This document shows, piece by piece, positions 23,140 through 34,839 of a DNA stretch of 64,000 bases. Position numbers and translations under genes: made by a program. Each line of letters opens with the position of its first letter. Position 1 is the first letter of the stretch. The stretch covers positions 3,782,001-3,846,000 of the forward strand of contig OX327704.1 in NCBI GenBank assembly GCA_946807835.1, read 5' to 3'. Origin of the DNA: Ailanthus altissimus (lineage: Eukaryota; Streptophyta; Magnoliopsida; Sapindales; Simaroubaceae). The notes below the pieces were generated by a model that was not told the origin of the DNA, did no database searches, and was given only the letters and a program-made list of their open reading frames with translations.

Positions 23140-24580
23140 TGATGCGATATTTCTATATCATAAAATTAAGTGCAAGTATATACTATCGTATGCAAGTAAT
23201 AAAGGGACTAAATAGTCGGATGTCGAACCCACAGGGATAATTTCTTCTTTTTAACCAATTACTAAAATGATATCTTCCTAATAATTATTCAGATAAATAA
23301 AAATCTAAGAATGAATGTAGAAAATATAAAGGCAAAAACACAATGCAAAGAGATTTAAGTGATAGCAATATAGAGAAAACCTAGGATTAATACTATTCCT
23401 CAATATGCTTTCTAATAATCAATCTTCTAATATTTAACTCCCTTAGTCTTTGTTATTGATCAAGACACTAATGTATTCACAAGTCTCTTCCAAGGTCATG
23501 CAAGTATACCTTAATTTACCAAATACCTATATTCATATGGTACTTGTAATAAATTAAGATTCATTAAGATTAGGTCTTATTGATCATGCATGCCAATTAG
23601 GTATATTTCTATCCTAAATTGAAACTTGCATATGCAACATTGAATGTTACTCTACAATCATGCATCAAATTACTTAGGTCTAAATATTATGATTCCTCTT
23701 CCGAGTTTATCAATAATATTACCAACTCATTCACCATATATTGGCCAGATATATTGAAGCATTAAAATCAAGTAATTTGAATATCAAAGAACTAAGTTTA
23801 TTAAATATTCAAAAGATATGACAATTAAGCACACATATTGAGTTCAAGTATTAACCCTAGAAAATAAGTTTAGCTCATGGCTACAAGAGAACAGTAGTAA
23901 AAATAATAATAAATCATGATACAATCAATAGCAAACCGATATAGACGTCGAATTGCTCTTGATTGTACTGCCTAAGGTACTCTTGATGCCGAAGAACGCC
24001 TTGAATCTCTCTCTAAAGTTGCTTTAATTAAATTTCTATTGCTCTCCAAGACTCGTGCTTTGTATTCTTGGTGTTCTTGAATTGCTCTAGGTTGCTCTTG
24101 GCTTGCTGGGAACGAGTTGCTTTTTATAGAGATTGATATGAGCTTGAAAATCTCAATTCTGGTCAGACTAGGACTCGCGCTACCGCCGGGGTGCTATGTT
24201 TCTGTCGCTAGGACGACGCGTGAAAAAGGCTTCACCGCTGGGGCGGTAGGCTAATAGCACTGGGGCGCTGGAATATCGCTGGCACGGTAAAGGTCTGGCG
24301 CTGAGGCTCCAGATTCGACTTCAACAGGTCATATTTCTTATTTCGATCCCTATTCCAGCGCTAGGGCGGTAATCCTAGTGGCGCTGGGGCGGTGGACACA
24401 TTATTTTGAAAACCTTGCATTTTAGTCCCTGTTTTGGCTCCTTAGTGCATTCTTTCTTTAAATTTCGTTCAAGTCCCTATAAATAACAATAATGCACATA
24501 AATAGCCATCTGTTCTCATAAAACCATAAAATATCAATAATAAAAATATGAAAAAATATATGACAAATTTGCCCTTATCA
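23140..24580 (-). mobile_element. Solo LTR, Athila-like family (long variant)
   Basis: 1441 bp with an exact 5-bp target duplication GTCAT (23135-23139 and 24581-24585). On the minus strand it starts TGATAAGGGCAAATTTG and ends AATATCGCATCA. The plus-strand left part has the conserved block GTGCAAGTATATACTATCG followed by CGGATGTCGAACCCACAGGG, a sequence widespread in plant Ty3/gypsy LTRs of this type. It contains a GC-rich segment at 24175-24410 with repeated CGCTGGGGCGGT-like motifs. No coding capacity. Confidence 0.9.
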
Positions 24581-25855
24581 GTCATGTAATAAAATGAATT
24601 TTGGAACAACCTTAACCACCTAAGGAATAGTACTCTCATCATGTGGAACCTTTACCTTCTCATTTGCACTCCTCGGATTAGCATATAACTCATCCACCTA
24701 GGAGAGATCGAGGTCCACATAGCGCCTCTTAAAGAGCTCCACCAATTTGGTCAAAGCATCAGAGACTTTTTCGATAATATATGCCTTCAAAAGCCGTGAG
24801 CTTATCCTCTAGCTCTTCCTTGGCTCATTGAAGGGAAACATTCTCCTCTTGAAGAATCATTATCTCTCCTTCAAACTCTTCAGCCTCAAACTTAAAGACA
24901 TAAACCTTAGTCTCATCCATTGCTGCCTTAGCCTCAGTTGTCCCCACTTTAGCAGCTGCTTTTTCTTCACGTGCTTGACCTCGGAAGAATAAACATTGAG
25001 CTCGAACTCAAAGGCCTCCATCTTCCTTGTGGCTCATTCAAGGCATTTTTTTCCTTTAGAGTTTTAAATTCAATAGCTACTAATCTTTGAATATCATTCA
25101 TTTCCTTTTAGAGAGCATCATGATGACTAGCAAAGAAAACCTACCCTACAAAAGGAAAGCAATCAACAAGGTACTATTATATAAAAGCAAAAGGCATATA
25201 ACCAAAAAAAGAAATCAAGAATCAAAGACTATCTCAAAAAAGCACTTAATCCCATGGGCCAGAAACTGAATGCATTGTATGTCACCATAGAGCAGTATGC
25301 TTCCTGGGCACTACCCGCTTGGCTTATTTATGAAAAACACCACTAGGTGCTCATACCTCTTTCTCTTTGCGAATGAGGGGGAGGGAGGGGGTCAAAAGGA
25401 TGAAATTACCCTCGTTCATGCCTCGACCAAGGCCTCAAAATTGAAAACCTATTTGGGACACGACCAGCAGCAATGCCTCCACCAGTCTAAGGAGGAGAAT
25501 GGAGTGGAGGAGGAGTGTTCGTGTCTAGAGGTAGAGAACTATCATGAGCAGACATTAAAGCTCAAGCTATTAAAGACTCCCATATAGGAACCTTGCCCAA
25601 ATTGTTAATGTGGAGCAAGTTGAAAAGAAGTCATCGTTTCTTCACCTCCACAGGGCTAAGGTCTGTATCAGAAAGATAATACTTTTTCTTTTTCCTTAAA
25701 GCTGCAAAAAGAGAATGATAACAACTATCCACCAAGATAATCAAAGAAAAGTATACATAAAAGGTTAGAAAAATAACTATCTTCGGTTCACGAGTTAAAA
25801 GAGCTTGATGGGCTAGAAACGTCATTGATTAGCCCATAAGAGACAAGATAGTCCC
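24581..25855 (-). pseudogene. Gypsy-type 'transposase' gene, C-terminal relic
   Basis: Downstream half of a minus-strand gene whose N-terminal half lies at 30507-31260, beyond the nested LTRs. Around 24900-24600 the minus-strand frame is rich in Glu, Lys, Leu and Ala (E-A-E-E-F-E-G-E-I-M-I-L-Q-E-E-N-V-S-L-Q, then A-K-E-E-L-E-D-K-L), typical of a coiled coil, and is broken by stops. Plant proteins annotated as gypsy-type transposase or putative plant transposon protein commonly have such a coiled-coil C-terminus. The 25270-25600 part is less clear. Plus-strand frames here (25087-25269, 25297-25587) are shadows. The left end is cut by the solo LTR at 23140-24580. Confidence 0.5.
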
Positions 25856-26649
25856 TAAACGTGTGCTAATTATCTAAGGTGTGTGCATGTGGTGCGTGTT
25901 TATTACTATTCAATTTATGTATCATATACATAACTTAGCACAACGGAAGTTGAAATTTCTATTTTCTAGTGCAACAAACATATTTAAAATTTAAGTTTCA
26001 TTACTGTAATAAAATTAAGGATTGAGAATCACCTGTCAAGCCTTTGAAAATTACCGAACCATAGTCCATCATAAAGCACACTCATTGGAAATTCTAGAAT
26101 CCAACTAGGGTTGGCTTAGATTACTAGAATATCAGCTCTAATTTCTAGCAATAGTATTTAACTCTTAAACACTGAAAGTGATTACCTCTTAATCACATTG
26201 GTTAACTCTTAACCATTGCTTAAACTCTTTAAGTTAGGAATTATTAGTTAACTAATTTTTATATTTGTTCCACGGTTAAACACCTTAACCGTTTTTGTTT
26301 CACAAGAGAATGGAAGATGATGTTTTTGATTCATGTAACACTTGCACAAAATAAATTTATTTTCTCCATTTTTCTTGTTACTTGGCCAAACATACTTGAG
26401 AAAATAAAGAAGATAAAGATGAAAAACCAACTCTTACTTACCCATTTTTTCTCTTCACTTTTTCTCCTCCTCTTGGCCAAAATATTGCAAAAAGTGAAAG
26501 AGAAATTCATTTCTCACTTAACCGAAATGTGTCTCTTAATAAATGGATACAACTTTTTCATTTATATAAGACAATTGTTATTTATCAATTTAGCAAACAC
26601 TTGGCCTACCATGTATGACAACAATTACCTTAAGCATGGTCCCATATTT

Positions 26650-27991
26650 TGTTAGGGTCGGTGCTTATATGCCATCCATGACCGTACATATACTTGTGTA
26701 TTTATACAAGCGTACATTCCCATTAAATCGCTAATACTAATTTATATGGTACCATGCAATGTAACGTTACAAACATTGTAGATCTAAAGGAGTTCGGATC
26801 AGATCTAAAGAAGTTTAGATAAGGGCTTATGGTTAGCCACGCTGAGAGATATAATTACTAAATGTTAGCACAATTAAGTGTTAGTTAGTTATAACACTCA
26901 CCAGATCCAAGAGTTGGAGCTTCGTCTGCAATGAGACATAGACCTGAGAATATACTAGTAACTACATAGTTGCAATTGGGTACTAGAAAATGCTAGTTGC
27001 GCAAGTATGTTCTCAAATAATTGTCTTTGATCTATTTCTGCCGATGTGGGTCTGTCGGTGGATACCTTTTTATATAGATCAGCATATGTCGTAGCTATAG
27101 GGTATAGATGGTCATTCCTAGCCGACTGTGAGCTTGGAGCTCCTATTGACATATGGGTATCCAATTAGGACTGGATATGAGACAGACTCACGACGGCCTT
27201 CGATAGACACCCAATGTAAGCTGTCAATGGAGGGTTCTCTCTAGTTGAGTAATATACGTGGTCCTTTGACCTGAGTGCCACGGGGGGCTTGTAGGTAATC
27301 TACCATACTTTAGTTCCACACATGTCATAGACCTTTATAGTGTGATCATTGGGTGTCGCTGGGTATGGTCCAATGCTTATGGAGTTCGGTGTGTAGAGAT
27401 ATGGGATCCGTTAGCTCTCATATAGAGTTAGATATCCAGATGCTTCGAGACTGTATCTCAAAAAGTCTTGTGGCCATATGGAGTTAGATATTACATAGGG
27501 TATTGCTCACGAACACATGAAATAGTTCCATTTGACGAATTAGGCATAGAACCTAAGGAGTTCCGCGATATGGAGTGTACTCGTTGTGCACTAGGGCAAT
27601 GTGCCAGATTAAATTTTTTAATCCAGCAATGTTCAGCACTATTACAGGAATGCGTGCGTGTCTGTATTTAAGTGTTAAATATAACAATTAGTCAATAATT
27701 GTTATTTACTAATTGTATAATGACACATAGCGTATTATGGACCCTCGGTTGAGTTTACCCAAGTGTAAAATTTGATGGGACCCACTAAATGGTAGATTTG
27801 GTAACTATTTATGAGGGAAAAAATAGTCATTTCATACAATAATTATTTAATTGTGAAATAACTATTAATCTCTCTTATTATGTTATATTATATAATATTT
27901 TATTATATAATATTATATATATTATTATTATTATATTTAGGTGCCAAATAGTTGGCACCTATTATATTATTATTTATATTATATATATATA

Positions 27992-28026
<35 letters not shown>

Positions 28027-28677
28027 TTGGGTGTGTGCAATTTTGGCCATTTGGCCGAGAGAAGAAAGAAAGAAATGGAGAGAAGAAGAAGAAGAAGAAA
28101 AAAAAATAGAAAAAATGAAATTGTTTCATTTTTCTCTATGCTTCCAATTGAAGAGAGAGAGAGAGAGTTGGGTGTGTGCAATTTTGGCCATTTGGCCGAG
28201 AGAAGAAAGAAAGAAATGGAGAGAAGAAGAAGAAGAAGAAAAAAAAAATAGAAAAAATGAAATTATTTCATTTTTCTCTATGCTTCCAATTGAAGCAATG
28301 GTAGATTGCTTCAAACTCTCCATTTCTTATCCTTTTGAAGAAAATGATATAAACATACACCTAGCCATTTTTGGGATTAAGAGTTAATCCCGTGCTGTAT
28401 ATGGGGCTACTGTTCTAACTCACCAAGCCCACCGTGTTGGTGACTAGAATTGCCCATGGTTGGTCTCCATACAGACTCCAATGAAATACGTGTATAACGT
28501 TACACGTTGAGGTGAGTTATCGATCTTTACTAATATATTAATGTGATTAATATATTTTAGTTATTGTGTTTATTACAAATTTTATGCTTTCGTCAGACTT
28601 AAATATGTATTTGATATATATTTAGGTAATAGACACAATAGCACATGCATACACTCACGTGTCTTAGATCCCTGTCA
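26650..28677 (-). mobile_element. Inner solo LTR, family L1, inverted
   Basis: 2028 bp, flanked by an exact 5-bp duplication TATTT (26645-26649 and 28678-28682). The plus strand starts TGTTAGGGTCGGTGCTTATA and ends GATCCCTGTCA, so the LTR points left. It sits inside another L1 LTR of opposite orientation. It contains a 141-bp tandem duplication (28012-28295). The frames at 27468-27671, 27941-28387 and 27952-28251 are low-complexity or chance. Confidence 0.92.
28012..28295. repeat. Two-copy tandem repeat, 141-142 bp, with (AG)n and (GAA)n
   Basis: The segment from the AG run through TTGGGTGTGTGCAATTTTGG, CCATTTGGCCGAGAGAAG, a GAA tract and TGCTTCCAATTGAAG occurs twice with almost no differences (period 141-142). 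The near identity points to a recent duplication. An (AG)n microsatellite (about 28001-28026) starts the array. Confidence 0.92.
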
Positions 28678-30506
28678 TATTTTTTCAATTTGTCAAAATA
28701 TTTGTTGACTTTTATTTGCAAATGTCATGGCCAAATCTCTTACCCAAAAAAATAAAAAAACACTTTTTTTTTTCTTTTTATACATATTTTATTTGTTCCC
28801 TCCATTGGTCAAACAAGAGCCCCACTAAGTAAGTAAGACCATATCCTTTTGTTTAATACCAATATTCCATAATCATGGGTTACAACAACAAAACACTTCA
28901 AATGCAACACTTTTCATTTTTACAAGTCAAATGAAAATGGCCTACAACCATACTTTTTGTCATTTTGTTTCTTTTATTTTATTTATTTAATAAAAAATAA
29001 ACATGTGTCGTTTATTAAAATAACAATTGTTTGACTTAATTAAAATAATATTAATAACAATTATTAATACATTTATTTATTCAAAATAATTTTTAAATAA
29101 ATAAATGACTTTACTTGTCTTATAAGTAAGGTCATTTTGGTAATTACAAAGTCAAACAATAAATGGCCTACAATGTACCACGTGTCATCATCCCATTAGT
29201 CAACAACTATTGTTAATCAATTAATGTATTTAACTCTTAAGTCTTGACATGTGTTCATCTTGAGAGAACTTGAGATAAATATCCTATTTTGTTGGAATTT
29301 ATTGGATTAAACTATTTAATCTAATACGCTACCCTAGTGAACAACGAGTACACTTTATATCGTGGGACTCCCTAGGTCCATGTCCGATTTATCAAGTGGA
29401 ACTGTTCCATGAGTTCGTGATCGATACCCTACGCACACATCACGAATATTAGAAATCAGCGTGTTAGACCATACAAGCTGAGGTCATAGCATATTCGTAT
29501 AATCCTTTTATCACTTATATTATGAATGAGCAGAGATATAGATCACCACCGTCAAATTCCCATGTGCTCATCTGTGAACCTATCTCCAGATTTGTATCTC
29601 GATTAACAATATACATAAATACCTTTACGATATTGTTCAACTCTGCGAAAAAACTCTTTTCCCGGGTTTACGCTTGTGGCTGCAAGACTTTCTGAAATAC
29701 AATCTTGGAGCATTAGGATATATAACTCACCTATGTGAGCTGACGAATCTCATATCTACCACACCAGACTCTATGAGCATCAGACCATACCCAGCGACAC
29801 GTAGCAGTCAAACCATGAAAGGTCCTTGACATATATATAATCAAAGCATGGTGGATCACTCACAGGTCCATCGTGGCCCTCAGGTCAAAAGATCACGAAT
29901 ACTACTCAACTCAAGAGGACTCACCATTGACGGCTTCATATGATGTCTATTAGGGTTCTCGTGTGTTTGTTCAGTACTTAGTCTTTACTGAATACTTGTA
30001 TGCTTATATGAGCTTCCGATAAGCTCATGGTTAGTTGAGAACAATCATCTGTACCATACAGATATAACATACACTGATTTGTATAAAAGGGATTCACTGA
30101 TAGACCCACACTAATGAAAATAGATCAGAAACATTGTATTTGAGAATATACTTGCATAATGACATTTCCTAGCACCTATTGCAACTCTTTGCAATTATGT
30201 CATTACTGGTATGCCCTCAAGTCTTTGTCCCATTACAGACAAGGCTCTAACTCATTAGATATCGCTGTCTCTCATAACTTGCTAACTCTTAGCATTTATA
30301 ACTCTCAGTGTTGCTAACTTTTAGCCCTAGTTTAAACTCTTTTAGGTCAGATATGAACTCTTTCAGATCATACAATGTCTGTAGCGTAATAAGCATAATA
30401 CCATTTATTATAATATTAATGACTATATTTGAAATATATATTGTATAAATATTAACAATTAATATTTATACAATATTAGAATGACAAGTAAGCACTAACT
30501 CCAACA

Positions 30507-31260
30507 ATCCCAATAGAGCAACTATTCACATGGACTACTATAACCACAATCTACTTTAAAAAGGTTCTTCTCCGCATTAGAAAGATAAGGTTTTGAAGAC
30601 CAAACAGCAACTGCAAAATAAAAAAAATTAGCAAGAAAAATAAAAGAAATAAATCCATTTACGTAAAAGAGAGAACAGAAGGGTAACCTCTTCTAGCAAA
30701 AACATGATGACATAATTAAGGGCCATATAGACCCTTATAAACTTACTCTTGCTCTCCTTCAGCAACAAACTAGAGGTGTTTCAACCTAACATTCCTTAAG
30801 GGCAAGTCCTTTACATGAGTAATACCATTCTTCGTATCATAAGTAAGAAGGTAGTAGAAATCATTTAGATTCAATAGGCATTGAACTATATTTATGTGGG
30901 ATACCATATCTACAAAAAATGATTGAGCGGGCAACCTTAACCCCAACTCAAAGAACCATATACTTAAAGCCACCTCCCTATTTTGTGGTGCACTCACATA
31001 CTCATCCTATTGGGGAATCCTTAAAGTGACATAATTAAGGATCTCTAATCTCTTCCTCAACTTGGCAAGGACCTCATTGCTCATACTAAAGGGATTGTAA
31101 GGAGGACAGTTCAGCTCAAATGAAAAATCCTCATTACTTTGAGCAATAGAATTTTTCTTTTTCTTCGTAAGCATACTAGATTGGTTGAACACTCCCTCGA
31201 AGGACCACTGGTGACATTATATTGCTAAAATTCATGCAGGATCATTTGCCTTTATAGTAT
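30507..31260 (-). pseudogene. Gypsy-type 'transposase' gene, N-terminal relic
   Basis: The minus-strand frame 30997-30770 includes R-E-V-A-L-S-I-W-F-F-E-L-G-L-R-L-P and then F-F-V-D-M-V-S-H-I-N-I-V-Q-C-L-L. It resembles the conserved N-terminal part (the 'F-x-x-x-L-x-x-G-L-R-F-P-L-x-x-F' pattern) of the plant transposase-28 / putative plant transposon protein family. A frame upstream (31192-31007) has N-C-P-P-Y-N-P-F-S-M-S-N-E-V-L-A-K-L, likely the start of the same protein. Downstream, L-K-E-S-K-S-K-F-I-R-V-Y-M-A-L continues in frame after a stop, followed by a probable 77-bp intron and one more exon. The gene is then cut by the L1 LTR at 30506. Function in the element is not established. 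Confidence 0.6.
30611..30687 (-). other. Probable intron of the transposase-like relic
   Basis: On the minus strand, GAG/GTTACCC at 30690-30681 and a T-rich tract ending TATTTTGCAG (to 30611) give a GT...AG intron of 77 bp. The downstream exon begins TTGCTGTTTGGTC and stays open for about 30 codons. Confidence 0.5.
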
Positions 31261-31649
31261 CCCTTCCTTAAGCGGGGCTCCCCACGTACAGACTAAGTCT
31301 TTAAACTCCCTCGTGCACTCACTATATCTTAGGCTGAGCTACTCCCAACACCGGACTTATCTCTGAGGCGATCTAGATCTTAACCAAACATGTTCTAGGA
31401 ATCATCCATTAAAGATATAACTTTATACCTAAATAAGTTTCAGAGTTCAACCTATCAAGAACATCCATTTAAAACTTACTGATAAACACCTAAGCGCAAA
31501 GACTCATAATAAGCACCAAGCCAAAAACAAATCCATGAAAATAACAACATAAGGATAAATACTATGAAAGAAGACATTGAAGAAGAGGTTGAAAAAAGCA
31601 AAGTCACCAAAGTTGCGTGAAAAGAAAAGGTTTCAATCACAAGAATGAT
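31261..31649 (-). other. Upstream region of transposase-like relic
   Basis: No recognisable coding sequence. The minus strand is T-rich and may be the 5' leader of the gene at 30507-31260. The same region appears to resume after the solo LTR, at 34338-34500. The plus strand carries only broken frames. Confidence 0.3.
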
Positions 31650-34337
31650 GTAATATCCTATCCCTATTAGTAGTATTGGCGCCTAAATTTCGGTATAGAG
31701 CAATAAAGACATTGTAAGGTTACCCAATTTTAACCATATTAGAAATATTTCTTTTATAGTGCGTGTGAGAGATATTAGACCTAATTTGGTAATTTCACAC
31801 TCGATCAGAGCGTCGGATGACCCTAGAATATGTTTGAAATGTTTCTCTATTAGCTTGGAAAAGAAAATTCTAATTTACTACATGAATTTCCATTTAAGGG
31901 TTATGTATGAAACAAACCTTTGTTGAGAAATACAATCTATATATTAGAGAATGGACCAATTAGAAGAAATCTAATGGATTGCCAAGTTGGAATTCTAGTT
32001 AGTTCCTTGGACTATTCTAACTAGATAGTTACAAAGGAACCAATTATATACTTAGTTTCCAACCAATGGTAATTTAGAAATTTAGAGTATTGAGGGGTAA
32101 ATTGGTCATTTGGTGGAGCACTATATAAATGTTGGAAGTGTGTAGATTTTTCAAGAGAATAAAAAGCAAACATTTAGAGCAAAAGAGAGCAAAATTTGTG
32201 CAAGGGTTGGAGGTGCTGCTATAGTGAAATTTTAGTTTTTGTTTTCATGATTTTTCATACTTAATCAAGCTAAAATAAGGTTACATACTAATTCCTAAGC
32301 TCAATTAAAGCCTCTATTAGTGGAAATTCAAGAAAAATAGGTAAGACAAGCATTGTTTTGTAGGAGTCATCAAATTGAAGAAATTGACAAGGTAAGAATT
32401 AGGGTTTTGGGTGATTTGAATGTAGAGACTTCAATTGGTTGTAATTAGGGCATTAGAATGAAATTGGCTTGATTTTGATGTAATTGGAACAAGAAATTGA
32501 GAAAAGCAATGTGTTGGAACCTAGGGTGAAATTCTGCCACTTTAGGGAAGTTAGAGATTGAGTGATGCTTTGATTGAGTTGTTGTGTGTAAATGGTGTCT
32601 TATGTATATTGAAGGTATATGTTTGATGGAAAAACCAAAAATGAAGAAAATGAGATATAATTGTCCATTTTGGAAAGTTGAAGGGAAATTATGTCCAACC
32701 ACGTTATAAGGCGTTTAATAATTTTCAGGGCTTCGGATGGTGAGTTAGATTAGATTAAATGACTCCGTAAATGAAAATTGAAAAGTAGTATGCATCCGGG
32801 CTTTGTATGCCGATTAGGGCGTTTAGTAGTTAAATGAGATTCTCGCATTCGATTTGGTTCTAAATGTCATTTATGGCGCGTAGGTGAAGAAAATCGAGAG
32901 CAGTAACAGGAGCAGAAATTCGGAGCCAATTTGAGTGCGGAGCGGTTGTGAGTGAAACTCTGTCATTTCTTTTATTTTTCGATTATTATGTTTTCGCATA
33001 ATAAAAATTTATGTTTTATGAGCTTTCAATACATAAACATGATTTATGATCTTGATATCTATATCCAAAGATATGCTTTTACATATTCGATTTAAGAAAT
33101 AGTTTTTAAAATTACTACATCCGTTTTAAAGGCCATTAATACCCTCAGATTATAGTGGTGGTGATTGTATTAGATCCAGTCGGTATATTCTGTACACATG
33201 GGCAGGTTATGGGGGTGTGTGTCATTAACTCTGAAAAGTCAGGGTGTTGAGTCTTGTAGTCGCTCTACGTATACGGGGTATTGTCTCGCTATATGTATGC
33301 GATGTAGGATTTCGCTGCATAGCCAGTGAGATGTCTTGAGATGTCACTGTAGGTGCTGCTAGTTAAGGTGCCCCGTGACCTACTCACGTGTGCGGTGCTA
33401 GTTGAGTCGCTGCGTGAGTATAAAGCTTTAAGGTTACCATTGATACAATTTAGAAAGAAAATGGCCGAGCGAGGACTTTACTAGTTTTCAATCTACCGAA
33501 AGCATTTTATGCATTTATATGCACATGACAGTTATTGTGTTACATAGATTTTGGATATTGTTTTCCAAAAATATAGATAAAAGTCGCTCGATAGGATTTC
33601 ATCAGCACATGATGTTAGAAACCATTTTACAACTTTACATCAGTTTTAGAAGCATGATTTATGCATGTACTTAGAATTTACTATCTATGTATAATGTTAT
33701 TTTATTTGAAATCTTAATTGCACTCACTGAACTCCTTTAGCTCACTTATTTTGTGTTTTATATTTTTTAAACCCCTTCCCAAGTGCAGGTCTCGTAACGC
33801 AAGCTGTTGATTCTCCTATTGCTGAGTAGTGGACCAAATCTAAAGATCATTTTTGTATATATAAATGTGCAAAATAGCACCCTTTGCTTTTTTGCATAGT
33901 GGTTGTAGGCATGTATATTAGTATATATGTATTGAACCAATAAGAAGAGATTTTGATATTATGATGATCGTTTTTTCTTTTATGAGTATGCTCATTTTGT
34001 GATTTAAATAAAACTATTGAGTTGTGTTGGATTTAGTTTGGAAAGGACCGGAGGTCCGAATTGGTAGTATTGAGAAGTGTTTGAAATAGAAGTAAAATTT
34101 ATTTGCAGGTTTTATTTGGATTTTCAGAAAAATAGGGGAAACTCTGCTCGTTTTTTTTTAAACTTAAGATGTCTTTTTTATGTATATTACAAGATTTTTC
34201 AGTAATAATAAGAACAAAAAGGGGTTCGTCTCGCAAAATTTCTCAATTCACCTAGTTAAATTCTGAAAAAATTTCGTCGAGGTGCCCGGCAGGGCTGCTG
34301 AGACCTACACTAGAAGGTATCGGGGCAAGTCTTGTCA
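31650..34337 (+). mobile_element. Solo LTR, family L3 (2.7 kb)
   Basis: 2688 bp starting TGTAATATCCTATCCCTATT and ending GCAAGTCTTGTCA. The flanks AATGA (31645-31649) and AATAA (34338-34342) fit a 5-bp duplication with one change. It aligns along its full length with 57193-59973. Landmarks are a GTGCTGCTATAGTGAAATTT block (about 32212), GGGCTTTGTATGCCGATTAG (about 32799), a strongly conserved GC-richer part at 33160-33430 and a TATA-like GAGTATAAAGC (33416). The TGTAATATCC...TTGTCA ends are reminiscent of chromovirus-type gypsy LTRs, which I cannot confirm without internal sequence. Confidence 0.88.
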
Positions 34338-34839
34338 AATAATCTCTCTTCAGTAAATGGCAATAGAAAATCAGGAAGTAGAGAATTAAATAGGCCATAA
34401 AAATTATATATATTGCTAAAAAAAGAGAGATCTTATCCATTGATTTAAAATTAGAGAGATGAAAGCAATATCTAAGAAATATTGACTCAACTAGCACACG
34501 TCAACCATATGATCAACAATTACTCCTAACATGACGACACGTCACCATGCATTCAAAAATGGGAGCAACTACTCATTAAAACTATTAGGCAATGGTGAAT
34601 TTCTCAAGAGATTATAGATATTTAGTGTAATAAAAGGTGCTGACTTAAAACATAAGTCCAACTACTGCTGTAAATTGCATGTCCACATAACATGGGCCTA
34701 AATAGCATCTACTCAAAGTGGAATCCCACAAGACAAAAGAGTAATCATAAAACCTTAAAGATATGCTGAGGACATTAGTTAAACATAATCAAAGGTAGTC
34801 TAATAAGCACTTTAATCTAGAAATATTACTTATAAATTT
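34338..34839. other. Unassigned spacer
   Basis: The left part (to about 34500) is probably the continuation of the leader region interrupted by the L3 LTR. The rest is AT-rich, with no frame or repeat I can identify. The minus-strand frame 34252-34497 spans the LTR border and is chance. Confidence 0.3.

Larger units (their letters stand above)
25856..30506 (+). mobile_element. Solo LTR, family L1, split by a second L1 LTR
   Basis: The two parts, 25856-26649 and 28683-30506, join to about 2.6 kb of plus-oriented L1 LTR. The left part starts near TAAACGTGTGCTAATTATCT and carries the GTGTGCATGTGG landmark. The right part carries GACTCCCTAGGTCCATGTCC (29368) and ends GCACTAACTCCAACA. The flanks GTCCC (25851-25855) and ATCCC (30507-30511) fit a 5-bp target duplication with one change, though the start has lost the usual TG. 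It inserted into the minus-strand transposase-like gene. Between 28690 and 29290 lies AT-rich sequence specific to this copy. Confidence 0.78.

Noticed and set aside
27941..28387. 148-codon plus-strand frame rich in Glu, Lys and Arg
   Set aside because: It is a low-complexity translation of AG and GAA tracts and their 141-bp tandem duplication inside an LTR.
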